The notes under the pieces are model-generated. The model did no database searches. It had not been told where the DNA came from and saw only the letters and a list, made by a program, of their open reading frames with translations. From positions 20,105,359-20,169,358 of the forward strand of contig NC_079414.1 of NCBI RefSeq assembly GCF_026213295.1: a stretch of DNA of 64,000 bases, given 5' to 3'. Below, in pieces: positions 46,607 through 64,000 of the stretch. A program made the translations under genes and the position numbers. Every line of letters begins with the position of its first letter. Positions within the stretch are counted from its first letter, which is position 1. The stretch is from Gadus chalcogrammus. Taxonomy: Eukaryota > Chordata > Actinopteri > Gadiformes > Gadidae.

Positions 46607-49600
46607 AAATGGATAAGTCATGTTCTGATATGGACCATAATTCATAAAAATGTACTTCCATTTCTTATGAAAAGTGTTTAATTATATAAAAAAAATGTTG
46701 GTGTTATGGAAAATGTAATGCAAAAGATTAAGCCTATTAAATTATGATTCAATAATTCACTATTAAAATTGTCTTGACTGTTAAAAATAGTCAAATTGTG
46801 TAATTACTCTATTCTAATATATTCTAATATTCTAATCTATTCAAATACAAAACGTGAAAAACTGGCACGTTTGCAGGCAATTCTCAGTTCCAAAACTATC
46901 GGAGAAAGCCGGCGCCCTCCAACGCCTTGGTTATTGTTCAAGGTAGGAAAGAATTTACGGAGCCCCTTAAGGGAACTGCATAGAATGGAAAAAAAACTAA
47001 GATATATGTGATGTGAAAAACTAAATGCACTTTGACAAATAAATCATGGTTTGAAAGTAAAATCAGGGTGAAAAAAAATAGGGGGAAATAAATTTAAAAT
47101 AAAATGCATTTCAAGGCACTTCCTCCAGTCTTTGGGTCCCACAACTGGGTCAAAATGTTTGTTAGGCACAGTTTCATTTTTATAACGGCAATACTTTTGA
47201 TTAACTGTTGTGGTGCCACCCTTGGACATGAGCACTTACAGTCTGGTTGTTTGATCTGACACTGGTGTAGATTGCTGCAAAAACTAAATTGTTGTTGTTT
47301 TCTAATACCAGGCAAACATTAGCTTCTCTTCCTAACATTCAAACTTTGAAGGGCAGTCAGATAGTGTCACAGTACCGTATCCAGTTTTTTTAATCGATGA
47401 TCGTTTAACTTTTAAACTTCACATTGAAAACGTAGTAAAGAAACTGTAATTGTACTTAAGCTTGTTTTTTTTTCTAGAAAAAATCGTGCTTTTTCTATGC
47501 TGCCAGGAAAATAATTGGTTGAGGCCACATTTCCTTTCCTTGACTAAGGCGATCTGTCCTGCACGTCTCTGCCCAGTGCTTGCAATGGCTGGACACTGTG
47601 TTTTTTTTTATTTATTATTATTTGTTTATTTAGCAGGGACAATGCACAGCTCATTAGCAGTACCAGAGATAGCTATAAGCTCATTTTCATCTGTAGTCCC
47701 TGGGCAGGAAACAGAGAATAACATCTCTGTCAAAAGGGAAACCTAACACTGAAGTATAAAAACAATAACACACAATTTTACAACAGTAATACACAACAAC
47801 TCAATATCACAGCTGACAGGCTGCAATGCCTCTCAATCACCCTACAGTATATGATAGGATTAATGTTCTTCATTGGCCTTGCGCAGACTCATCTGCAAAT
47901 GTTTTTTGTAATTTATGCCAGAACACAGTTTATTTTATATAGATGGTTATAAAATATAATTTATAACCAAATAAAAGTACAGTTCTATAGAACCTAATAG
48001 AAGGTATTATTTTTCCAACCAGATATAGCTACAATCAATAAATGGATAACGATTTTTTTTTTTATGCAATTGCTGTCATCTTTTGCATTTAACTGTATAT
48101 TACATCAACATTCACTATGGACAACTACAAGCATTCTCTCACTGGGCTTTGAATGCAAACCACCACAAGAGGGAGAGACAACCGTTTTAGAAGGGATCTT
48201 GAATCTACCCTGAGTTGTTGCCAGCTCAGGCAAGAGCTGCAATGAACAACTGGCTTATGAAGGACGCACTTGTGTATTCAGCGTATAGGGCGGGCAGTCA
48301 CTGCTCACATTGACCACGTGTTATTTTTGCCACATCTCTGAAAGTATCATGGCTGAATCCTACCAACCTTCTATTGATTGGAATTCCGACTCTTTTTGGT
48401 GAGCCAGAACATTTGACTCCCAACAGCTCTTCAATTAGTACCACTTCTGGTTTTAATAATTCAGCAACATTTAGCAAAGTTTGAGCTATGAGTGGTATGT
48501 GTGGGCATATCTCTTTAAATTATTCAATGTAATTGTACTTAATCTTATTTTATCCAGAATACAATCATTTTACGTTTACATGGTTAATATAAAAACCTTA
48601 TGGTCTTTTAATATTTTTCAAAAAATTAATAAAAAATATATCAGCTCTCAGACGGGAGGCGACTCGTTCGCGACGACATCCGGACTACCGTCACCAATTT
48701 GAGATCCTTGATATCCGCAGGATGTAGTCGCTGGAGCGCTGGACCTGGCTGCACTCACTTAATAGGTCCATGGCACTCACGCCCACATAACGTCTCGATC
48801 ATTGTCTTTTTGAAACTGGATCTTGAATGAATATCTGTCGGTCTTTCTCTCTCACTTATAAGCCAATTCTGAGAAAACTCCAAAATGTTTGAAATAAATG
48901 AAATGACATTAGAACGCATATCGGCCTACTTGGTGTTATATTTGTGGTTGGGGTCATGTATGCACCAAGTATCACCCCGTGGTGGATAGGGTAATTGGAA
49001 GCTTCCATTATCGGGAAAATTAAGGAACCCATGGTGAAAGAGTTGGATCTCATCCAGTTTATATTGTTCAGAATTCCCATTAAACACGAGAGCAAACTGA
49101 ACTTGAAATCAAGTATTTTTTTTATCAATAAAAACAGCAATATTTTACATGTAAACAATTGCAATTTGTCAAACCTGAATTATTACGGTAAGTAGAAATA
49201 CAAGCACATTTTAGTGATTCAGACATTCATGTAAAAATAGATTTATTTACCAAAGAAAAAAATGTGTCATAAAAGTCATCCCCTCAAACTGTGTGATTAA
49301 TTAGTTCAACAGCCCCTAGGCCAACCATAAACAAAGAGCAGGCTTCATATATTATATATTTGATACATAACAGCTTCATTAGTGGCTCTCAATAAACCCT
49401 TTTCACAGAGGCGTCGTCGCAGGACAAACACAAGTGTTTCTATGTAACAGACCCAGGATCGGTGTCATGAGCGATTACCCCCTACGGTCCAACGACGACA
49501 CGCCCTGTGAAAAGAGTCTGTCGTGAATGGGATCGGTTGCCTGAATCAACGTTTAGATCGCACAGTACTCGGCAAGGGCATATGAGAAGGAAGGCTATGG

Positions 49601-49655
49601 ACTTGGTAGCAGCGTCTCTGTAATGCAATGGCGGCTCTAGTTACTTCCTCCAACC
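46607..49655. other. 3-kb convergent intergenic region
   Basis: Lies between the 3' ends of the mesothelin-like gene (+) and txndc11 (-). A/T-rich; no ORF has family resemblance. It holds a possible old repeat at about 47600-47720 (tttatttagcagggacaatgcac) and a foldback at 49396-49516. I see nothing else. Confidence 0.5.
49396..49516. mobile_element. Small foldback element with CCTTTTCACAG ends
   Basis: cccttttcacagaggcgtcgtcg and cgacgacacgccctgtgaaaag form imperfect inverted arms about 22 bp long, about 120 bp overall; probably a MITE. Confidence 0.65.
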
Positions 49656-49661
49656 TTTATT
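49656..49661 (-). terminator. Candidate poly(A) signal of txndc11
   Basis: tttatt on + gives AATAAA on -, about 416 nt after the stop codon. Another lies at 49242-49247. Confidence 0.5.
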
Positions 49662-50076
49662 GGCTTATAGAGTTACATTGGCTTTGTTAAAAAAAAAAAA
49701 AGAAGAAGAAAAAAGAAAAGAAAACGAAAATGAAGGACTACTGTGATCCGTTTTGGTCGGTTGCCCCTCGTAGTGCGTCTGACGGTTCTCCGTAGAAACA
49801 AAAGAAATCTGTGTTACTGCCGTTGAAGCATGACCTAGAGTTCTTCTATTTAAGTGTTCCACTTGGCGGTCTCTGCTCATTTCCGTCGTCTGGTAGCAGC
49901 TGTATAGTTCCACTTCGCACAAGACCGACCCTTCATTAAAAAAAACCCAAAAAAAACAACATGTTTTTCTTTTTTCTTAATCTTCCTATACCTCCTCAGC
50001 TCCAGGCCTTCACGTCGTGGAGACCCCCCATCTTCCCTGTCGTCCCTCCCCCCCCCCCCATCCCCCAACGCCATCC

Positions 50077-55944
<5,868 letters not shown>

Positions 55945-56516
55945 TACAGGTTTTTGGCTCTGCCTCCCATTTATACGCGCCAGGTGGTGCGGAACAAGTC
56001 CATTATTCTGAAAGGTTGGGGAGGGCCACTGAGCGACATATTATCCTGTTACCCTGGATTGGACATTGCTGCTGTTAATGGAATAGGCTTCCGAACACGG
56101 ATAGACCAACCTTTCTTACCTACGTATACTTATAACTTCCGCTCTGCCGGCGCAAGGGAGAGTCACCTTTTGTAGATACTAAATAAAACCGCAGAAATAT
56201 AATTTAACTTGTTTTGAACGACGGTTATGACAAGGTGCTAAAAAAATGGTTTCATTTAAAATCTATTGTTAAGATGGTTTTCCGAATAATAATCATTCTA
56301 ACGTATTAAGGAGAAACATTGTTTGGGCATTTGCGTTTAATGGAAGGATGCTACTGCTACACTATCCCTACTTTGTAGCGACAACACGAACGCACCGTTG
56401 ACACTAGGTGGAGACAGCCCTCATGTTTAACTTCGAAGAGGGAGATTTTAAAACGTATCATCGCTCCTACATAACACCATAAAAAGCACACCCACTGATC
56501 AATATTTATAAACCTT
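55945..56516. other. txndc11 upstream region
   Basis: 570 bp between the txndc11 start codon and the presumed bfar cleavage site. It should hold the txndc11 promoter and leader. No clear TATA box, CpG island or ORF with family resemblance. Confidence 0.4.
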
Positions 56517-56522
56517 TTATTT
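56517..56522 (-). terminator. Candidate poly(A) signal of bfar
   Basis: AATAAA on the - strand about 1.1 kb past the stop codon; it implies a long A/T-rich 3' untranslated region (57606-56517) with no ORF of note. Confidence 0.45.
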
Positions 56523-57606
56523 GTTTCCAACATCCAATTACTCGCAATAGCATAATCACAGTTCAATGCTGAGTGTAAATCATGTAAAAAATATAATAAC
56601 TCTAGTTGCTTGCCACAAAATATAAATGGAACATCATTTTGCAGGAAATTATTTTCAAAAAAATGTGCAATGCAATAACTACATACTTAAAATACTTTTA
56701 AATTACACATATTTTACACTGATTAAAAAAAGTGCAGAATTTCACATAGAATGAAAAGATGTGTAAAATGCACCTCAACATTCAAGAACGGCCACTAAAA
56801 TGCCATTGTTTGCATCCCCTTTAAATAAACTACGATTTCAGGTTTACGTGAAGATGCAACACAACCTTGCCCATATTTTACAGGTTTGTTTTCAGATACA
56901 CCGATTAAGCACCTGATCTAAATCGACTAAGGTTACCACCCAGAGCCAGACTTCAAGGATAAGGCTAGCCAAATTCAGCTTTCTTTTCAATTTTAATGAA
57001 ACCCCCTTTATAAAATAAAATTGCATAGGCAGTCGATATAATGTATATTATTTGGTAATAGACACATACATTAAACAATGTTTGCATGGAACTTGATATT
57101 TACCTGTAGATCAAACAATCGCTATCAAACCTCTATGTTTAAGACATTTGTCATTAAAAGTGAAAAGGAACAGGTTGAGGACAATGTGATCCATTTCCCA
57201 ACCCCCCAGAAAACTGAACGCTGCAAAGTCCTTAGCTTTAAGCAAACACCCCTTGTTGACAATAAGCATCCAACAAAGTGGGCAAAATGAATAACCATCA
57301 ACACAATAGTTTTGCTGCACATTGAGGCTGAACATTATGTGCGTTATGCAAGTTGATCACAGTAGTAGAAAGTTCATCTCTTCCTCATAATGATACTGTT
57401 TCTCTGTAGTCAGTGCATCATTCAAGAAAGTATTTTTTTTTTCTCCAACCAAATCCGTCTCACGCAAGGGTTCCAAAACATGACTGGCAATCAAAAGCAC
57501 GTCCTCTGAAGCAGCGATATTAGTCCGGGTCTCATTGCTACGCCCTTTCTTATGTTACGTGTGGGGTGGCAGCGGCGTGGTGTAGACTGAAGCATGCGTT
57601 GGGCCC

Positions 57607-58301
57607 TCACAGTGCGTGGGTTTCCGGGTGGATCAGCTGCTGCACCACCAGGTCTATGTTAATGATGGGGTTGAAATAGAGAGCCCAGTAGAAGAGGCAG
57701 TTGCACACAAACTGCGGGATAAAAGGCCACATGAGGGCAAAGGCAAAGCCCTGCGACGAGATCTTCCAGAAGTGGCTCCACATCCGACTGGGTAGAGTCC
57801 TAAAGGTGGAGAAAGGCATCGTTAAGAATCGTTTATAGCAGTTACATTGGTAGACAGAGAACTTCATAATAACAGTCGCCACTATTTCTCATTTTCTTTT
57901 ATCCCGCAGACAATTTTCATCCAATTTTTATCATCCCTAAGGGTCTCACAGTGAATTCAGATACTTGGCATTAGAAGCGGGTATAAGCCGCTGGACGTTA
58001 GGGAATCAAACCAAGTACCTTTAGACTGGGCGGTGAAAACCCTAGCCCGTGCCCACACTACCCTGGGCCCCCCTTCCCAAGACGTGTCTGTCTGTACCTG
58101 ATCCGGGCTCCGGTGCACAGCCTCCACAAGGCGCAGCCCTCCAGGACGGAGAGCAACATGGCGTTAACGATGATGAAGCGGGACGTCCAGTAGTGGACCG
58201 CCAACCAGTCCCAGGAGAACTCTGCAATCAGCTGGTACGGAAGCAGCACGTACTTCACCAGAAACTCGGACCATTGTCGCTGGTCGGGTGGTTGCTAGTA
58301 G

Positions 58302-58359
<58 letters not shown>

Positions 58360-61300
58360 GATTAAGTGGTTAAATGTGGATTTAGGAAATATACAGTAAT
58401 CAAATAACACATTTATTGCCGTTTAACCTTTGACATTGAAGTCAACATTTTACCAACATAATTATGTGCCATCAAATGATTTGCCAAGATAGTGACTTAA
58501 TAAGATCCAACTTCTAGATGCATGATTTATCTTGTTTATGATACAAACAGGCTAAAGAAAAAGACTAGAATACCTAATGACACGACAGGCGTTTGAAGTT
58601 GGCGGTACCTGCGTGTCGATGAGGCGGCCGCTGTCCTCTGATTGGACACCATCTGTGATGGCAGGGCAGCAGGTGTGCAGGAAAGGCAAAAATGTTTCTG
58701 TGTAGTCGAAGAGGTACACGTAGAAGAGCGTGAGGCGAGGGGAGCTCTTGAGTGCGTAGAGGAGGAACAGAGACTTCCCTGCGTTGACCGCCTGCCGGGG
58801 AAAGACAAAATCAGGGTCTTTAGGTCAAAGGGCTGTTCTCCTGCCGAGGATCAGAGTTAAACATCTGTGGTAAGACGGTGGATAGCTGGAGTTGCCAAAA
58901 GAAAGCCAGGATAAATTCTGTATGGGCCAAAGAAGCACCAGAACCTCCCTGATTCCCCATCCCCAAAGGATTCTGATTAAAATGTAATTGATAGATCGAA
59001 TTGAAGATGTTTTTCATTATCACTTGTTCATTTTAGTGCCACAATCATCGAAGCTTCGATGATTGTGATGGTATGTGACCATAAACGTCTTCTAAACCTT
59101 AAACCTTAGAAAGGCATTAATGTTTTTAGAAATGGATTAGCACATTTCAGTGAAATCAAAATCACATTTATTTTACTTATGGCCTTGATGCCCTTGCAAT
59201 TGGCCTGTGTGCCCTCAAGGTCAAGTGGTCTTGCTTCTAAAATTAGGAAATTCCAGGCCTGGTTGGGAGAAATTGGCTGCCTCGGAGAAAACATTTATAA
59301 AAAAAACGTTCATAAATGTGACTGTGTGAAGCAAATGTGAAGCAACTGGTAGAATAATAAGCACAGCTTTAGACATGAAGGAGCGTGAAATAAATTTAAA
59401 GGAGGAATATTATGGTGTTTTCCCAACAAGTAAACATAGTATTTGAGTTCTAGAAAACACTGGAAAAAAAATCTTGCCTACCGCTAAAACCCTCTGTTTC
59501 AGTCCCTTCAGAACGCGCTGTTTCTGGTGTCTGTAGCTTTAAGGGACTCTCTAAATCGACGCCACTTCGACCTGGGCGGGACTTTACGTCCTACGTCACT
59601 CGCTATGGGTTTGCATGTGTGCGCGTAGCCGTTTGTCTCAGGGATCTGTGCGATGGAGGGTGGGTGACATTCCTACAGTCTGTGATGATAGGCTATATTT
59701 CTACAAATTACTTACTATTACTAGCGATTAACATGACGAAACAACATGAACTAAGCTAACATTGGGGTTCGAAATTGGGGTTCTTCATGAGAGATACAGA
59801 TTCTCATCAGAGGGTGTTCGTTATTTGATCGTCCTTTTGGACCTTATGTAGACAATGATTACTGTTGCGCATTGTGTCTCAGTGACAGAGTGCTAGAGTG
59901 GAGGTAGCGCGTCAGTCTTGAATTTCTGCGCGGTGGGTTCGACTCCCAAGTGACGCAAATTTATGTGAAGCTCTGCGAGTATCAATAAACGCAGGCAGAG
60001 AAAAGGACAGCTACCGGGAAGGAGTGGTGTTGTTGCTAACATTTGCCTAACAAATAAGGACTCAGACAGTTTATTGTCTTTCGTGTAGTGAATTGACTGC
60101 GTGTGTCTGGATTATGTTATGAAGATGGTGCGATCGGCAACGTTCGCGTGAGAGCTACATGGGAGATGCCGTTATGTGGCGCAAGCCTATTATCCAGACA
60201 TACTTCACATTGCGCACTGGCTATCACTTTAAAGGCTGCAGGTCTTGTGTGTTATGATTTCCCCCAAGTCACACAATTCAAAATAGATATGCATGGAATG
60301 CCTACTGATCAGTGGATAAGATACAGTGAAGCTAGTGAAGTATGTAGTCAGACTACCTTGTACTCCCAGAGGTTCTGGGGTGGTTTGACTCCCAGGATCT
60401 TCAGTCTGTCCAGTTCAGTCAGTATGGCACGTCGATGGACCTGGTTCTCTATGCTGTAGGGCGGTTTGGATAACTCTTCATCCCCCAGCATCAATAGTAA
60501 CCTGAGGAAAGACAAACAGTACACCCTTAGCACTCTTTAACCAACCGGTGACATCAAGAGTGACATACGGTGTACATGACTCATTTTAAATCAATGACAC
60601 AACCATGCAGGTTCCATTTGGCCGTCTGCACCGAACAAAAACAAACAGTGAGGATTTGTAGAAACGGTCTGCCTTTGCCAGTACCTTCCATTGACCTTCT
60701 CCTGCTGGATGGGCCCCCTGTAGAGCTGTGCCCAAGGCCCCATGTTGTCCAGCCAGGACAGCACCTCCTCAGGGGTCCAGCGGGACACAGGCTTACTGAT
60801 CAGTACGTCATGCTGGTCCTCCTCCCCACTACTGCTCCAGTGGTACACCAGGAGCATCACCTGGCAAAACACAAGCAGGCAAGGGAGGGACTCAATGTCG
60901 GCAAGTAAGTTGGGGTTCAGCCTTTTTTATTCGAGGCTTCAGGATGGCAGGCAGGGACACAAATGGAGGCAGAGATCCATTGGTCATTTACATTAACTGA
61001 AGTCTTTGTTTAGTTTGACTTTGACATATTTGTGTAAGTCCAAAGCATACAGCCTTGTCGGGAGAGACACTGAACGCTGAATTAATTTCAATGAATTTCA
61101 ATTGCTCCTTTAAAGCCATATCGTTCTACAAACATAAGGCGGAATTCAAGCTCATGACAGAAAAAATACAAAGATAATTGTTGTTGTCGTTTTTGAAATG
61201 ATCTGGGGGCCAAATAATACTGCTGCCGACCCCTGCTGATAGCTCGAGTAACTAGCAGGTAAGAGTTGGGAGAAAACATTTGTTCTGAATTCGACTTGGC

Positions 61301-63949
61301 ATCAGTGGTAGTGATGCAACTGGACACATTTGTAATGTTGCCAAATATCTTAAAGCTGAAATTTATAAAAAAAATATGTATATCTATTTAATTGGTGTTG
61401 AGGGATGAGCATTCACTAACAGTTTAATTTGGGGCTAGTGTTGCAGAATAGTTTTGCAGGTGAAGACTCATTTTGCTAAAACCATAAGTTTGAAAATAAT
61501 TATCAAAAAGAAGGATAGTGTTCCAGAAGGTCCAAATTAACTATTTGGGGGCTGTACCCCTAACCCTGTTGATGATTAAGAGCAAGCAAGCCAAGTGGAA
61601 TTTTCCTGTTTATTTTCTGGAGTTCGGACCAGCATTGTGTGCATTCATTTGGTAAACAGATTTGATCATTTGATCAGAAAATGAATAGTATAATATCGAT
61701 AGTAGAGGTTTTCTGTGTGAAATATAAATGCCCAAACTTTAATCTAAACCTGTCAACGGCCTATGGGTCAAATTCAAAAGTGTGATAAAATAAATTCATA
61801 AAACAACATATAAAATTCTCAACAGGGAGTTATTTATGAGCTTAATTACAATGAATTGACACAGGTTTTTAATGTTTAGATGCAACTGTTCCCGAGATGG
61901 GATTGGGTCGATATTTTTGCTCTGTCATCACCATTGATATTTATACAATGTGTTTAGGATAAAATTGTTTACTAGAGCACAAATTTATTTACAACAGCAC
62001 TTAAGTTCTTCATAGATCTAGCCAGATTGATGCACTTAACTTTAAAAAGTACACGGTTTTCTCCCACCCCCCAGAGGGTCCGAGGTCCACCCGTCAGTCT
62101 CACTAAATCATTATATCTTGTGATTAATTCTTATACTCATACAGATACATGACATGTATTTTGGTTGGCTACCTTGTACTCATAGTTGTGATTTTTCTTG
62201 GACATTCAAATGAAATGTCATTTCATGACATTGGGAAACAGTGCGGTAATCTGTTTGCATACTGCGCAAACTGTCCTTCACACACACATGCAAATAAATA
62301 ACTGCCACGAAGCTAGGCATACAGAGACGTTGCTCCCTACTGCCACATGGACTAACCAAACTGTCCAAATGGCATGCAGTGCCAAGTGTTTGAAGGACTA
62401 GGAAACTATGTCGGAAATATATAAACAAAACTAAACCAACAAATGCTGCACCAATCTATGCCGCCATCATTTAGATATTGCAGTTCACCGATTTAAAGCA
62501 AGCAGACTGATGGATAATTTATCCATAACTGAATCCTGAACAACGTCTTTATATGAATTCATGGTAAAAAAGTAATAATTAATTAAAAAAAATAGGTCAA
62601 GGGTCAATGTGTACCAACTTACAGCCACGCATGTGAGTGCAGTCAGTACTCCAGAAAAGAAGAAGCCTGCTCCTCTATGTTGAGGGGTTTTGGGCCTCCC
62701 CTGTGCATCACCATACCTAAAAGGATAGACAATATTTTCACATCATCCAAAGATACCATTGCTAAATTTGGTGTCTGAATGCACGTGATAGTGAAGAATT
62801 AGTTGTAAGACACTCTTGAGGGAAAAGCATTTGGTTTAAAGCAGCATGATTATGTGAAGGTGCCATGCATCTTCCAAGAATCAATGTCAAAGGGATTCGG
62901 TGATACGAACAAAACAAAAAGGGCAAAGGGGGAGAGATCGTTTTTGTATTAACAAATCAAACCTTTGGAATGCCAGCAAACTCCGGGATATTTTGGGATT
63001 TTCCTGGATCTCTGCTCTCCTCTTTTCCACTGCTGTACAGAACAACTTATCAACTGCATCCCTAAGAAGACAAAAAAGCTTGTTCAGCAGTTATATTCTG
63101 TAGTAAAACAATACATAAGAAACAGAAATTAACCGGTGAATTAGGTGCATTTTCCCCTTTATGAATGGGACACAGATCAACAGTTTGGGAAACTCCAACT
63201 AAGGGTCATGCACACAATAGTCAGAGCATAGAACGTCAGCTGCTGACAAATAAGTGTTATCTGTTACCAAGGATTCCTCACTGACCGTCCCAGAAAAGGG
63301 TGTGGAGCCAAATTAAAGGGGAACCGTCATGTTGGGTCATGTTCAAATATAAGTTGAAAGTCCTGCTTCATACACATGTAAACAAAATAAATCAATGCCT
63401 GCAACATCAACTGTGTCCAGGAAAAAGTTTGACCTCTGACCTAATATTTTCAAATCAAACCAATGGAGAATACGACGTCAACAGTCAATCTTTTCGGCAA
63501 ATATCCCCCAGAAATTGTTTTGATATTACAGACCGTGATTCATACATGTGTATGAAACACTGATCTCCTCTATCTATCTATTAGCTGAGCTTGATGGTTT
63601 TGATTTCAGAGTACATTTCTTGGTTAACATAAAGTGGATGAACTGGATAAATGTACCTTAGCAGTATGTTTACTTTTGGAAAGCCCTGCCACTTCTCGCG
63701 ACACTCCGGACACTCGTTCTTGTGTGAAGACTCCCACCACAGAGCGAGACAATGGCGGCAGAAGTTGTGGCCACAGTTCAAGGTGGTGGGGTTCACCAAG
63801 ATGTCATAACAACAGTGACATGAGAATTCACTTTCTGAGATCGAGCTTCTGGTGGTGCTCGACTCAAAAGGATGAGATGAGTCCGGAGGGCCAGCCCTTA
63901 ACTCTCCAAGGTTGTAATCATCTGTCTCCATCTGTAGATAGTTTTGCAT
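57607..63949 (-). CDS. bfar: Bifunctional apoptosis regulator BFAR
   Basis: ER-membrane RING E3 ligase that restrains death signalling and ER stress. Eight coding exons: 63949-63657, 63061-62963, 62716-62623, 60860-60685, 60501-60357, 58791-58609, 58294-58098, 57799-57607; 1380 nt, 459 aa (human 450). RING from Cys44 (SCHCCYDIL ... CGHNFCRHC ... CPECREKW) with all eight ligands seen. First membrane span about 148-170 (FFFSGVLTALT ... MLLVYHW). SAM domain about 190-250 (RWTPEEVLSWLDNMGPW; KPPQNLWEYK). C-terminal spans include LPYQLIAEFSWDWL, FIIVNAMLLSVLE and FVCNCLFYWALYFNPIINID. ATG 63949 lies 9 nt inside an exon whose acceptor AG precedes AGTGGAAATG, so a 5' untranslated exon lies beyond the window. 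Confidence 0.96.
57930..58060 (-). repeat. tRNA-SINE-like fragment in a bfar intron
   Basis: On the - strand: CTAGGGTTTTCACCGCCCAG, then GGTTTGATTCCC (B-box-like), followed by a SINE-type body. Ends are uncertain. Confidence 0.5.
58303..58358. repeat. (CA)n microsatellite before a bfar exon
   Basis: About 28 CA units; in the transcript (GT)n lies 8 bp before the exon starting at 58294. Confidence 0.97.
59040..59067. repeat. Perfect 28-bp palindrome
   Basis: cacaatcatcgaag and its exact reverse complement meet with no spacer at AAGCTT, in a bfar intron. Confidence 0.95.
59885..59965 (+). repeat. tRNA-Met-like pseudogene or SINE head
   Basis: gtggaggtagcgcgtcagtc resembles the A-box and D-arm region of elongator tRNA-Met, and gggttcgactccc is a good B-box. 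The anticodon arm has an extra base and the acceptor stem does not pair, so it is not a working tRNA. Confidence 0.55.
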
Positions 63950-64000
63950 TTCCACTCTGGAGAAACGAAGACAAGGAATAAAATATGAAACATTGGACCA

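Noticed and set aside
59885..59965. Functional tRNA gene
   Set aside because: The anticodon arm has an extra base and the acceptor stem does not pair.

Overview
This window reads as teleost fish nuclear DNA. It has split genes with GT-AG introns, dense (CA/GT)n microsatellites, foldback MITEs and tRNA-derived SINE fragments. The very high load of dinucleotide repeats, many of them butted against exons, suggests a cod-like (gadiform) fish; that is an inference. Five genes could be traced exon by exon with reading phase kept throughout. A sixth, glutamate-rich reading frame runs off the left edge. Exon joins come from splice consensus, phase and remembered family sequences, not from transcripts.

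Layout: (1) 1-908, + strand, 3' end of an acidic tandem-repeat protein, not recognised. (2) 3021-11146, - strand, gga2, 15 coding exons, 607 aa, a trans-Golgi clathrin adaptor. (3) 11514-16461, - strand, ears2, 10 exons, about 586 aa, mitochondrial glutamyl-tRNA synthetase, head-to-tail with gga2. (4) 20510-46334, + strand, a very large mesothelin-family gene, 64 coding exons, 2791 aa. It has a signal peptide, tandem alpha-helical modules, a polybasic furin-like site, a mesothelin-like C-terminal part, a Thr/Ala/Gly mucin stalk and a GPI-type tail. (5) 50077-55944, - strand, txndc11, 13 exons, 896 aa, an ER membrane thioredoxin-like protein. (6) 57607-63949, - strand, bfar, 8 coding exons, 459 aa, an ER RING/SAM/multi-pass E3 ligase.

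GGA2, EARS2, TXNDC11, BFAR and mesothelin or otoancorin all map to the short arm of human chromosome 16, so the block looks like conserved synteny. The genes do not form a pathway. The common thread is the secretory system: gga2 sorts cargo at the trans-Golgi, txndc11 and bfar act at the ER, and the mesothelin-like product is a secretory-route surface glycoprotein. ears2 is mitochondrial.

The most remarkable locus is the mesothelin-like gene. Two successive modules of 348 and 349 codons keep almost the same exon sizes, including a cassette of 98, 23, 22, 28, 85 and 147 nt that is identical in both. Its layout suggests that the small mammalian mesothelin precursor corresponds to the C-terminal part of a much larger protein. 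Intergenic DNA (909-3020, 16462-20509, 46607-49655) holds repeats and no gene I can support.
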